Positions 27,252 to 35,983 of a DNA stretch of 64,000 bases are shown here, piece by piece (within the stretch, counting starts at the first letter, position 1; every line of letters starts with the position of its first letter). A program made the position numbers and the translations under genes. Under the pieces are notes generated by a model that worked only from the letters and a program-made list of their open reading frames with translations, did not search any database and was not told where the DNA came from. Origin of the DNA: Natrinema zhouii (lineage in GTDB: Archaea; Halobacteriota; Halobacteria; Halobacteriales; Natrialbaceae); assembly GCF_013456555.2 (NCBI RefSeq), contig NZ_CP084883.1, positions 372,001 through 436,000 on the forward strand, given 5' to 3'.

Positions 27252-28415
27252 ATGCCTGCAGTGTGGACGTACCCGTGGACGCTCTCCCGCGAAGGAATCG
27301 CTGCTGCGTGCGAGCGTCTCACGGAATGCGGTATCGACGCGGTGAACGTCGCCAGTCACTACCACTCGGTTCGATCGATGCAGCCCCGGTTTCCCGACGA
27401 CCTGTTTCGGACCTACGCCGGCGGTTGTTACTTCGAACCGGACGAGGCGTTCGATCGCCTCCCGATCGATCCCACCGTTAATCGCATCGGATCGTGGGAC
27501 GATCCGCTAGCCGAAATCGTCGACGGTGTCCACGATCGCGGCATGGCCGTCAATGCGTGGACGGTCTGTTTGCACAACTCTCGGCTCGGAGCGACGAATC
27601 CCGAATACCGGATCGAAAGCGCGTTCGGCGATGCGCACGATCACTCGCTCTGTCCGTCCCACCCCGAGGTCCGGGCGTACTTCGCCGCGGTCGTCGACTC
27701 GATTCGCGAGCGCGGCGTCGACGAAATCCAGCTCGAGTCGATCGGGTTTCCGAGCGCCTTTCACGATCACGGTTCGCAGTTCGGTCACGACAAACGCCAG
27801 ACGGTGACGACCGACGTCGAAGCGGCGCTCCTCTCGCAGTGCTTCTGTGACGGCTGTCGAGCGGCGGCGGCGTCACATCCGGTTGACCTCGAGCGAGCCC
27901 AGACGAGCGTGCGGGCGCTCGTTCGCAGATCGCTCGCCGATCCGACCGCGTCGCCGTCCTCTTTCGATGCCATCGTCGAACGCGAGCCGGTGCTCGGCAA
28001 CCTCTTCGACTTTCGAGCGACCGTCGTCGAACGACTGCTCGAGCGCCTCGCCGACGCCGCGGGCTCAACGCCGCTCAACTATTACGCGATGGAATCGTAC
28101 GGCTCGGAGCCGTCCGATCTGGCTCTCTCCGGTGTGCGACTTGAGGACCTCGAGGAGCATCTCGACCGGGTGACGGCGATCTGTTACGTATCCGATCCCG
28201 AACTCGCTCGCGAGCGGATCCGGACCCTCGACCAGATCGGTGGCCTCCCAGTCGATACCGGCATCACGCTCGATCCGAACGTCGTCGATCGACGCGAACA
28301 GGTGTGCGACCTCGTCGACGGAGTTCGATCGGTTACCGACGGCTCCCTCTCGATCTACCACCATTCGCTGGCGACCGAAACGCACCTCGAGTGGATTGCA
28401 GACGCTCTGGCGTGA
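27252..28415 (+). CDS. Putative glycoside hydrolase-like TIM-barrel protein of unknown function
   Basis: The 387-residue protein starts MPAVWTYPWTLSREG and has no signal peptide. Its pattern of strands and helices (IDAVNVASHYHSV, GMAVNAWTVCLHNS, VDEIQLESIGFPS) fits a (beta/alpha)8 barrel. A CFCDGC cluster at about residues 197-202 resembles cysteine clusters in hypothetical glycosyl hydrolases (GHL6/GHL10 groups). An acidic residue in QLESIG could be catalytic. The context between GH20 and a PIG-L deacetylase suggests a role in glycan breakdown. I cannot assign a reaction. The ATG at 27252 is favoured over 27204 because the conserved-looking part starts there. Confidence 0.65.
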   Translation: MPAVWTYPWTLSREGIAAACERLTECGIDAVNVASHYHSVRSMQPRFPDDLFRTYAGGCYFEPDEAFDRLPIDPTVNRIGSWDDPLAEIVDGVHDRGMAVNAWTVCLHNSRLGATNPEYRIESAFGDAHDHSLCPSHPEVRAYFAAVVDSIRERGVDEIQLESIGFPSAFHDHGSQFGHDKRQTVTTDVEAALLSQCFCDGCRAAAASHPVDLERAQTSVRALVRRSLADPTASPSSFDAIVEREPVLGNLFDFRATVVERLLERLADAAGSTPLNYYAMESYGSEPSDLALSGVRLEDLEEHLDRVTAICYVSDPELARERIRTLDQIGGLPVDTGITLDPNVVDRREQVCDLVDGVRSVTDGSLSIYHHSLATETHLEWIADALA

Positions 28416-28539
28416 TCGTCGCTCTGTGATCGGTCGAACGGAGCGACGCGGACCGACGACCGAAAGGCGTCGAATCTCGCTTTGTACGGAACTGCAAGCG
28501 GGCGGAACGTTTTTGCGCGACCGAAATCAATGCGCACTC

Positions 28540-29376
28540 GTGTCACACAGACTGTTAGTAATCGGTGCACACCCCGACGATCCCGACATTCGAGCCGGCG
28601 GACTCGCGTGCTCGTGTGCGGCGGCCGGCCACGACGTCCGATTCGTCTCGATAACCGACGGGCGCGGGGGGCATCACGAACAGCACGGACCGGAACTCGT
28701 CGACCGGCGTCGCGAAGAGGCCGCTGCAGCGGCGGCGGCTGGCGGGATCGAGTACCGGATCCTCGAGAATCCGGACGGCCGACTCAGACCGACGCTGGAG
28801 AACCGAGTGGAGGTGATTCAACTGATCCGTGAGTACGACCCCGACGTCGTGCTAACCCACCGGCCGAACGATTACCATCCCGACCACCGGTACACTTCGC
28901 AACTCGTTCGCGACGCGGCGTACATGGTCACCGTCCCAAACGTCTGTCCCGACGCTCCGCCCCTCGACTCCAACCCCGTCTTCGCCTATCTGCTGGATAC
29001 CTTCGAGCGACCGTATCCGTTCACGCCGGACGTAGTCGTCCCGATCGACGAGGAGATGCTCGAACGGAAGTACGATATGCTTGACTGCCACGAGTCTCAG
29101 ATGTACGAGTGGCTACCGTACACCGAGGACAAACTTACGGCGGTTCCTGACGATCCTGACAAGCACCGGGAGTGGTTAACGACGGATCCGATTTCGGGGC
29201 TCGAAGAGATGGGGAACACGGCCGATCGGTTCCGTGAGCAGTTGATCGAACGGTACGGAGTGGAACGCGGCAGAGAAATCGAGTACGCCGAAGCGTTCGA
29301 AGTCTCCGAGTACGGTGGCGATCTCACGTCCGAGCTCGCTGGGGGTCTCTTTTCGCCCCGATCAGCGGTTCTGTGA
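28540..29376 (+). CDS. PIG-L family deacetylase
   Basis: The 278-residue protein (GTG start) has the zinc motif AHPDDPD (His11, Asp13/Asp14) and the second motif HPDHR (His113, His116). These are the metal ligands of PIG-L/LmbE deacetylases. Such enzymes remove N-acetyl groups from GlcNAc residues or related amino sugars. There is no signal peptide. It follows the TIM-barrel gene after a 124-base gap on the same strand. In this locus it could deacetylate N-acetylhexosamine-containing oligosaccharides, parallel to the deacylase at 33128. That is inference. Confidence 0.88.
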   Translation: MSHRLLVIGAHPDDPDIRAGGLACSCAAAGHDVRFVSITDGRGGHHEQHGPELVDRRREEAAAAAAAGGIEYRILENPDGRLRPTLENRVEVIQLIREYDPDVVLTHRPNDYHPDHRYTSQLVRDAAYMVTVPNVCPDAPPLDSNPVFAYLLDTFERPYPFTPDVVVPIDEEMLERKYDMLDCHESQMYEWLPYTEDKLTAVPDDPDKHREWLTTDPISGLEEMGNTADRFREQLIERYGVERGREIEYAEAFEVSEYGGDLTSELAGGLFSPRSAVL

Positions 29377-29458
29377 CGACCCGATCGATTTCGTATCGTT
29401 CTTTTCGACCCGGTCTATCTGGGCCTCGAGACCCGGCCGAACACGACTACTAGCGCTG

Positions 29459-30937
29459 TCACCCGTGTCGCTCGAGCAGATCCGCCGCGTGCTCGCTCCG
29501 GTCCGTTTGCCGGAGGTGCTCGACGTACTCCTCGAGTGCGTCCCACGTGTAGTAGGGCCCTTTCTCGCGGAGGACCTCCCACATCGGGTCGGTAACGCCG
29601 TTCTCGGCATCGGGGTTTCCGCCCCGCTCACCGCGGGCGGCCTCGAGCAGTCGCTCGTCGACCCACCGCTGGAGCGTGCTCAGTCCTTCGCGCACGATTT
29701 CGGGCCGTTCGTCGGCGAGGTCCGTCGTCTCGTGCGGATCGGCAGCGAGATCGAACAGCATGACCTCCTCGAGATTACTCTTGAACGCGTCGTGGTAGGT
29801 CTTGAGCAGCAGCCAGTCGTTCCAGCGAACCGCCCGCTGGCACGTCCAGGCGGCCTGACTGAGCACCAGGTGATCACGGCCACTCTCGGTTCCGTCGGTG
29901 ACCGTCTCGGCGAACGACCGTCCGTCCCAGCCCTCAGGGACGTCGCCGCCGGCGAGATCGACGAGGGTCGGCGGCAGATCGAGCTGGTACCGGAGGGCCT
30001 CGTCGACGCCCGGTTCGACGGTGGGACCGCGGACGATCAGCGGGACGTTGCAGGTCTTGTCGTCGGCCGTCTGGTGGTCACCGTAGACGTTGAACTCGCC
30101 GAGGTTCTCGCCGTGGTCGGCGCTCACGATGACCAATGTCTCCTCGAAGACCCCCGCCTCGCGCAGGCGATCGAACAGCTTCCCGATGTGAGCGTCCATA
30201 TAGTGGATACCCGTGTCGTAGCCGTCGATCATCGTCACGTAGTCGTCACGAGAGGAGATGTCGGGCGGCATCCGGGGCGCATCCCGCTTGCCGCCCCATC
30301 CGCACAGGTCCTGTGCGCTCTGTGCTCCGGTTTCCTGGTAGTGCCGATCGATCAGGTCGTCGGTTACCCACTCCGGAGCGGAATCGTCTTCGAACGGGTC
30401 GCCGTACTCGAGCGGTGTCGTGTACTCCGTGTGCGGGTCCCAGAAGTTGACGTGGAGGTACCAATCGTCCTCGGCGGCGTGCTCGACGAGCCAATCGCGG
30501 GCGTGGGAATACACCTCGTCGGCGGTTTCGGTACCACCGCCGCCGGTGTCGTACAGTTCGTCGAATCCCTCGACGACCTGCCAGGCGTCGTGGCGGGCAG
30601 GAAACGGACTGATCATTGCAGTGTCGAACCCCCGTTCGTCGAGAATCGTCGCGAGGGTCCTGAAGCGACGCGGGTATCGCTCGCCGCGGGTGGCGCCGTA
30701 TCGACGCGGATCCGCGTTGCGGCCGCCATGGTTAACGACGCCGGTGTGGATCCCGAACCGGCCCGTGTAAAATGCCGTTCTCGACGGGAGACACGGTGCA
30801 TCCGACGTATAGACGTTCGTGAACCGACGTCCGTCCGCAGCGATCTCGTCGATGCTGGGCGACGTGTCCCGATGATACCCGTAGCAGCCGAGATGGTCCG
30901 GTCGCAATGAGTCGCAGTCGATGTACAGTATCCGCAT
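29459..30937 (-). CDS. Sulfatase (Cys-type, type I)
   Basis: The 492-residue protein starts directly with the sulfatase N-terminal strand (RILYIDCDSLRPDHLG, metal ligands in DCDSLRPD). The activation site CLPSRTAFYTGR has Cys49, which must be converted to formylglycine. Further metal ligands lie in IVSADHGENLG. There is no signal peptide, so it is probably cytosolic. It would remove sulfate esters from imported sugars. It is the last gene of the minus-strand catabolic run from 40141 down to 29459. No formylglycine-generating enzyme is in this window. Confidence 0.9.
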   Translation of the reverse strand: MRILYIDCDSLRPDHLGCYGYHRDTSPSIDEIAADGRRFTNVYTSDAPCLPSRTAFYTGRFGIHTGVVNHGGRNADPRRYGATRGERYPRRFRTLATILDERGFDTAMISPFPARHDAWQVVEGFDELYDTGGGGTETADEVYSHARDWLVEHAAEDDWYLHVNFWDPHTEYTTPLEYGDPFEDDSAPEWVTDDLIDRHYQETGAQSAQDLCGWGGKRDAPRMPPDISSRDDYVTMIDGYDTGIHYMDAHIGKLFDRLREAGVFEETLVIVSADHGENLGEFNVYGDHQTADDKTCNVPLIVRGPTVEPGVDEALRYQLDLPPTLVDLAGGDVPEGWDGRSFAETVTDGTESGRDHLVLSQAAWTCQRAVRWNDWLLLKTYHDAFKSNLEEVMLFDLAADPHETTDLADERPEIVREGLSTLQRWVDERLLEAARGERGGNPDAENGVTDPMWEVLREKGPYYTWDALEEYVEHLRQTDRSEHAADLLERHG

Positions 30938-31063
30938 ATTCTAACAGGTCTCGCTCACCGATCATAATGGTTCTGCCGAGGACGAGTTACTCGCCGAGCG
31001 GGAACGAATCGCTCGAACACGTGCGTCGAAACTCGGCTCGGACCGAGAAACCCGAAACGGTGC

Positions 31064-32284
31064 CTATTCGGTGCCGACCTGCGCCGCGATCCGCTCGATG
31101 ACGTAGTCGACCTCATCGTCGGGAAGACAGCGGGGATTAATCGTGAACCGCGAGCGGTGAACGTCATCGGCACCGACGAACACCCGCGGGTTCTCTCGGC
31201 GCAGCGCCAGAACGAGTTCGCCGGCGTCGACCGGTGACCGTGTCTCGTCTACCGTGACGACGACCGTCGTGACGGCGTCGGTCTTCCCGGCGTTTTCGAG
31301 TTCCGCGTCGAGGCCGTCGACCCCCTCGAGGTCGGCGGCGATCCGTTTGGCACGGTCGTGCCACTCGGCGAGAACGGTCTCGTCGTCCTGCTCGACGAAC
31401 GCGTCGAGCGCCGCGATGAGGCCGGCGAGCTCCTCCTTGCCGACTTTCATCGACCGGCCGATCCCCTGAAGGGGGACGCCAGGGAGATTCGCAATGTCGA
31501 CGAGGTCCTCGGGCGGCTCGTACACTGGTTCAGCGGCGTGCATGTCGAGGTGCTGACGCGCGACGGACGTGATCAGATCTTCGCGGCCCGCGAGAATGCC
31601 CGATGACTGCGGCCCTCGGATCGCCTTGCCGCCACTGAACGCGACGAGATCCACTCCTTGATCGATGTATTTCGAGAGGTTCTCCGTCGGCGGTAGCTCG
31701 GCCGCAGCGTCGACGATCACTGGCACATCGCGTTCGTGAGCGATTTCGACGACTTTCGGTAACGGCGGTTGCGTGAAAGGTTTCTCCATGTATGCAACCG
31801 CGATCGTCTCTTCGGTGATCGCGTCCGCGATCTCCCACGGTTGCGTGTTCTCCGAACCGGTTCCGAGGTGGTAGTCGTTGCCGCCGACGTCGACGATGTC
31901 GGCGCCCGCAGCCCGGAGCGCATGATCGTACCCGTTCCGATGGGTGCGCGGCATGACGATTTCGCTCGGAATCCCGTCGGTATCGGGTAGTTGTGCCATA
32001 ACGCCGAGGTCGCCACCAGCGATGCACGCCGCCGCAGCAAGCGTGAGCGCCGAGCTCGCACCGTTGGTGACGTATCCCGACTCGGCGCCGGTTACCGCTG
32101 CGATCCGTTCCGAGGCGGCCGCCTGCAGATCCGAGATGCGGACGAACGCCTCGGCGGCGCGGTTCATCGCCACGAGGGCTTCCTCGCGGACGAGAGTCCC
32201 GCCGATCCGGGTCTTGGTCCCGGTCGCGTTGATCACCGACGGTATCCCGAGGTCGTCGTAGATCGTGTCTCGATCCGCCGTCAT
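31064..32284 (-). CDS. SelA-like PLP-dependent enzyme, candidate D-glucosaminate-type ammonia lyase
   Basis: The 406-residue protein belongs to the SelA-like aminotransferase fold. It opens IPSVINATGTKTRIGG, has a PLP phosphate-binding glycine-rich segment near YVTNGASSAL (71-80), and a PLP lysine at about 220 in AFSGGKAIRGPQSSG. Relatives of this group without selenium context include DgaE, which deaminates D-glucosaminate-6-phosphate to a 2-keto-3-deoxy acid. Its start overlaps the stop of the FAH gene by four bases (ATGA), so they are co-translated. Neighbours are a D-aminoacylase-like deacylase, FAH enzyme and sulfatase, which fits hexosaminate breakdown. The function is inferred. A selenocysteine role is unlikely. 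Confidence 0.7.
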   Translation of the reverse strand: MTADRDTIYDDLGIPSVINATGTKTRIGGTLVREEALVAMNRAAEAFVRISDLQAAASERIAAVTGAESGYVTNGASSALTLAAAACIAGGDLGVMAQLPDTDGIPSEIVMPRTHRNGYDHALRAAGADIVDVGGNDYHLGTGSENTQPWEIADAITEETIAVAYMEKPFTQPPLPKVVEIAHERDVPVIVDAAAELPPTENLSKYIDQGVDLVAFSGGKAIRGPQSSGILAGREDLITSVARQHLDMHAAEPVYEPPEDLVDIANLPGVPLQGIGRSMKVGKEELAGLIAALDAFVEQDDETVLAEWHDRAKRIAADLEGVDGLDAELENAGKTDAVTTVVVTVDETRSPVDAGELVLALRRENPRVFVGADDVHRSRFTINPRCLPDDEVDYVIERIAAQVGTE

Positions 32285-33015
32285 TGGGCGATCACGTGAT
32301 TTTCGAGGGTGCCGACGCCGTCGAACTCGACCTCGACGGTGTCGCCGTCGCTGAGCCGATCGGGACCGAACGGCGTGCCGGTCGCGAGGACGTCACCCGG
32401 TTCGAGCGTGATCAGCTCCGTGACATCCGCGACGAGTTCGGGGACGGAGAAAATCATGTGTTCGCGGGTGGTCTCCTGTTTCGTCTCGCCGTTCAGGCGG
32501 AGCGTGAGCGTCGCGTCGGCCGGGACTTCGTCAGGGGAGGCGACGACCGGTCCCATCGGAAGCGAGGCGTCGAAGGCTTTGCCGCGCACCCAGTTGCGCT
32601 CTCGCTCCTGATCGTCGCGGTTCGAGATATCGTTGACGCACGTGAACCCGGCGACGACGTCCATGGCGTCCGCCTCCGGAACGCTGCGACACTGTTCGCC
32701 GATGACGATTCCGAACTCCGCTTCGAACTCGACGACATCCCGCCCCGGCGGCAGTTCGATGGTGTTGCCGTGGCCGACGACGCAGTTCGGCGTCTTCAGG
32801 AACAGTTCGGGGCGCTCGGGTTGCTCCTCGAACCCGGACTCTTCCCGGTGGTCCATGTACCCGCCCGCCTGACAGACGATTTTCGTCGGATCGGTCGGCG
32901 GGAGAACGTCCACTTCGTCGGGATTATACGTCCGCTCGTTCGCAACGATTCCGTCATCGGTCCACTCGCCGCGTCGAGTGTATCCGGTGGAGTCGCTGAA
33001 TCGTACCATTCGCAT
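32281..33015 (-). CDS. Fumarylacetoacetate hydrolase (FAH) family protein
   Basis: The 244-residue protein has the FAH fold. The metal-binding region VVEFEAEFGIVIGEQC and the later GDVLATGTPFG loop are typical. FAH-family enzymes hydrolyse, decarboxylate or dehydrate keto acids, for example 2-keto-3-deoxy sugar acids in archaeal pentose and sugar-acid routes. It lies between the D-aminoacylase and the SelA-like gene and overlaps the latter by four bases. It could act on the keto-deoxy product of that enzyme. The substrate is not readable from sequence. Confidence 0.85.
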   Translation of the reverse strand: MRMVRFSDSTGYTRRGEWTDDGIVANERTYNPDEVDVLPPTDPTKIVCQAGGYMDHREESGFEEQPERPELFLKTPNCVVGHGNTIELPPGRDVVEFEAEFGIVIGEQCRSVPEADAMDVVAGFTCVNDISNRDDQERERNWVRGKAFDASLPMGPVVASPDEVPADATLTLRLNGETKQETTREHMIFSVPELVADVTELITLEPGDVLATGTPFGPDRLSDGDTVEVEFDGVGTLENHVIAQ

Positions 33016-33127
33016 TACGCCCCAACTGTTTTCGCGAGACGATAACGTTCTTTCGGTCGTCTCGTTACACTCGCCTCTCTACACCGGTTCGGTGACAGCC
33101 GCTCATCCGCGACTGGCGGAACCCCTC

Positions 33128-34726
33128 TCAGGCCCGGATCGCAGTTCCCGGACGCGCACCGGTATCCTCCCCGTCGCGGACGATGGCCGTTCCGTCGACG
33201 AACACGTGTTCGATACCGATCGGGTGGCGCTGCGGCTCGTCGAACGTCGCACGGTCGGTGACGACAGCGGGATCGAAGACGACCAGATCGGCGTCGAGTC
33301 CGGGCCGGAGCACGCCCTTCGAGTCGAACCCCATCGCTCGAGCGGGCAGCGACGTCATCTTTTGAACGGCTTCCTCGAGCGAGAGCAGGTTCTCCTCGCG
33401 GACATACCGAGCGAGTACGCGGGGGAACGACCCGTAGACGCGGGGGTGTGGCCGTGACCCGAACAGGCCGTCCGTGCCGACCGCGACGCGGTCGCTCCCC
33501 ATGATCGTCCGGACGTCGGACTCGATCAACCCGTGGGCGATCATCGACGCGTCGAGATCCTCCGCCAGCAGCACGTCACAGAGGACGTCGATGGGCGTGC
33601 TGTCTCGCTCGCTCGCGATCGTCGCGATGTCCCGACCCTCCTGGTCGTGGAATTCGTCGGACGTGAGATTCGTCACGTCGATCCGGTCCCAACCAGTCTT
33701 CCCGCCGACGTTCTCCCAGCCGTCGATTCGCCACTCTTCGATGTCCTTGCGGACCGTCTCGCGCTGTTCGGGATCGGCGAGTATCTCCCGAACCGCGTCA
33801 GCGTCGTCCGACTGCACCCACGGAGGCAACAACGACGTCAGCATGCTGCTTCCCGCAGTATAGGGGTACTGGTCAGCGGTCACGTCGACACCGCGTTCGC
33901 GGGCGATCTCGACCTGTGCGAGCAGACGATCGGCCTTCCCCCGCTGTTCGCCGCCGGTGAGCTTGAAGTGGGAGATGTGTAGCGGGATCCCGCGTTCGGC
34001 ACCGATATCGATGAATTCGTCGAGCGCCTCCCAGATCCACCGCCCTTCGCTCCGGATGTGCGCGACGAAGGGACGGCCGTAGGGCTCGAGTTCGGCCGCG
34101 AGTCGAGACACTTCTTCGGTACTCGAGTACACCTGTGGCGTATAGACGAGACCCGTCGAGAAGCCGATCGCACCGTCCTCGAGTCCCTCCGCGACGAGCG
34201 CCGCCATCTCTTCGAGTTCGCTATCGGTCGGTTCGACATCTTCCATCCCGAGCACCTCGTATCGGACAGTGCCGTGGCCGACGAGCGTCGCGACGTTCGG
34301 CGCGATCCCCGCGGCGTCGATCTCGTCTAGGTACTCATCAACGGAGGACCACGTCCACTCGCGCTCGAGTCGACCCGCCAGGCCGCTGAGGTACTCCTGC
34401 CACGACTCGATGCGGTCATCGCAGTAGAGCGGTGCCATCGAAAACCCGTCCTGACCGAGGATTTCCGTGGTGATCCCCTGCCGTGTTTTCGGCGCGAGCG
34501 CGGGATCGGCGAACAACTCGAGGTCCGAGTGCGAGTGCGCGTCGATAAACCCCGGACAGACGACACTGCCGTCGGCGTCTATCGTCGTCGCCGCGTCGAG
34601 TCCGTGATCGGGGGCCCGACAGACGCGGCGTATCGTGCCGTCGGTGACACCGACCGCGCCGCGAAACCAGGGCGCTCCCGTCCCGTCGACGATGCGCGCA
34701 TTCTCGACGAGCAAGTCGAGGCTCAT
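33128..34726 (-). CDS. N-acyl-D-amino-acid deacylase (D-aminoacylase) family amidohydrolase
   Basis: The 532-residue protein is an amidohydrolase. HxH is at His64 and His66 (IDAHSHSD), followed by the helper metal segment and further histidines near VAHIRSEG and PLHISHFK. In D-aminoacylases a zinc-bridging cysteine usually sits in GNCG; here the equivalent is Asp93 in GQDG. The family removes acyl groups from N-acyl-D-amino acids. N-acetyl-D-glucosaminate is chemically such a compound, so the enzyme is a candidate for that step. It lies 112 bases upstream of the FAH gene in the same direction. Confidence 0.82.
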   Translation of the reverse strand: MSLDLLVENARIVDGTGAPWFRGAVGVTDGTIRRVCRAPDHGLDAATTIDADGSVVCPGFIDAHSHSDLELFADPALAPKTRQGITTEILGQDGFSMAPLYCDDRIESWQEYLSGLAGRLEREWTWSSVDEYLDEIDAAGIAPNVATLVGHGTVRYEVLGMEDVEPTDSELEEMAALVAEGLEDGAIGFSTGLVYTPQVYSSTEEVSRLAAELEPYGRPFVAHIRSEGRWIWEALDEFIDIGAERGIPLHISHFKLTGGEQRGKADRLLAQVEIARERGVDVTADQYPYTAGSSMLTSLLPPWVQSDDADAVREILADPEQRETVRKDIEEWRIDGWENVGGKTGWDRIDVTNLTSDEFHDQEGRDIATIASERDSTPIDVLCDVLLAEDLDASMIAHGLIESDVRTIMGSDRVAVGTDGLFGSRPHPRVYGSFPRVLARYVREENLLSLEEAVQKMTSLPARAMGFDSKGVLRPGLDADLVVFDPAVVTDRATFDEPQRHPIGIEHVFVDGTAIVRDGEDTGARPGTAIRA

Positions 34727-34933
34727 GACTCATCAGTTCCCGGCCGACACCCTAAATCCACCGACGGATCGCAACGGGTTCGCAGTCCGCTTGGACGTTC
34801 GCACCTCGCAGATGCAGTCGCCTGGCAGGTCTCGTCCGCGGATGATCCGTTCCGCGGTCACCCGGTCGCACCCGTCGAGAAAGTCGCTCTCGTTCGCGGC
34901 AAATTAATGCACGTCAGGGGTATCGTGAGGTCG

Positions 34934-35698
34934 CTACTCGAGGATCGATCGGACGTACGCTAAGTCGGCCTCGATGGCCTCGCGGTATGGCCGCTCGTCG
35001 GACACGAATTCGACGTTCGCGTAGCCGTCGAACCCGTGCTCGAGGAACGGGTTGAGGATCGCCTCGAGGTCGTAGTACGACTCAGCGAGCGCCGCCCGAT
35101 CGCGTCCGGTCCGCTCGCGCGTCGTCTGCAGGTGTAACTGGTTCGAGAGCGGAGCGAGGGCCTTCGCCTCGCGCTCGAGTTCCGCCGCAGGAATCGCGAA
35201 CCCTGGCTGGTAGTTGAGTCCACAATGCTCGTCCCCTATCGCCTCGATCAGGGCTCTCGCACCCTCGAGGCAGTTTGTCACCGTGTTATCGTGCTTCTCG
35301 ACGGTGACCTCGATTTCGTGGTCGGCCGCCCTGCCGGTCACCCGTCGGAGGTCGGTGACGACCCGCTTCCAGTGTTCATCGTCGCGGTCGTCGTACTCCT
35401 GGTTCCCTGCCCAGACACGAATCGTCTCGGTTCCGAGCCGATCCGCGATCGCGAGTTCGTGCTCGAGATCGTCGTCGAAGGCCTCGGTTCCGCACCGCAG
35501 GTAGGAGCCGTAGGCGGCGATGTCGATCCCGTGTTCGGCCGCCGCCTCGACGATTCGGGTGCAGACTGGCTCGGAGCCGTCGCCGACGTGGTCTCGTCCC
35601 CAGATCTCGACGCCGTCGTACCCGACCTCGCTCGCTAGTTCGACGACCTCCTCGACGGGACGCTCCGTGGCGGAAATGGTACACAGTCCGACGTTCAT
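34934..35698 (-). CDS. Sugar phosphate isomerase/epimerase (AP endonuclease 2-like TIM barrel)
   Basis: The 254-residue protein has the xylose isomerase-like barrel. EVGYDGVEIWG opens the fold, and metal ligands are likely in TVEKHDNTV, NYQPG and FDGYANVEFV. Family members isomerise or epimerise sugars and sugar acids, such as 3-keto sugars and hydroxypyruvate. The start at 35698 overlaps by four bases (ATGA) the end of a short upstream frame. It sits just before the deacylase gene in the same run and is probably catabolic. The substrate is unknown. Confidence 0.82.
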   Translation of the reverse strand: MNVGLCTISATERPVEEVVELASEVGYDGVEIWGRDHVGDGSEPVCTRIVEAAAEHGIDIAAYGSYLRCGTEAFDDDLEHELAIADRLGTETIRVWAGNQEYDDRDDEHWKRVVTDLRRVTGRAADHEIEVTVEKHDNTVTNCLEGARALIEAIGDEHCGLNYQPGFAIPAAELEREAKALAPLSNQLHLQTTRERTGRDRAALAESYYDLEAILNPFLEHGFDGYANVEFVSDERPYREAIEADLAYVRSILE

Positions 35699-35982
35699 TC
35701 GTCGTCCTCCACGTCGATATTTGTCAGACGAGGCTCACTGTTCCCGCCGCCGTTGACGTTCACCGTTTTGATGAAGTGACTGCTATCATCCCGCCTCGCG
35801 TGTCGCAGTTCAGGTGTGTTCTCTCGACCGATCTTGAGCAGTCTGCCGAGTTCCGTGCCGAACCGCCAGCCGCTGAGATAGAGAGATGTGCTTTCTGATC
35901 CTGAGTGTGATTTGATACCCTCATGACCGCGAGAGCAACGATCCTCACCAGTGTTCGGGCACGACAGATCTCGGAAGAGCAT
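35695..35982 (-). CDS. Short open frame between lyase and isomerase genes, doubtful
   Basis: A 95-codon frame starts one base after the stop of the 1385-residue lyase gene and ends in a four-base ATGA overlap with the isomerase gene. The spacing at both ends is that of an operon gene. However, the protein is rich in Ser, Arg and Gly and lacks the acidic character of its neighbours. I recognise no motif. It may be chance in a 285-base spacer. Confidence 0.25.
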   Translation of the reverse strand: MLFRDLSCPNTGEDRCSRGHEGIKSHSGSESTSLYLSGWRFGTELGRLLKIGRENTPELRHARRDDSSHFIKTVNVNGGGNSEPRLTNIDVEDDE

Positions 35983-35983
35983 G

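Noticed and set aside
31064..32284. Selenocysteine synthase (SelA) function
   Set aside because: No selenium-related genes are nearby, and the SelA-like family contains many enzymes of sugar-acid metabolism. The gene context is carbohydrate catabolism.
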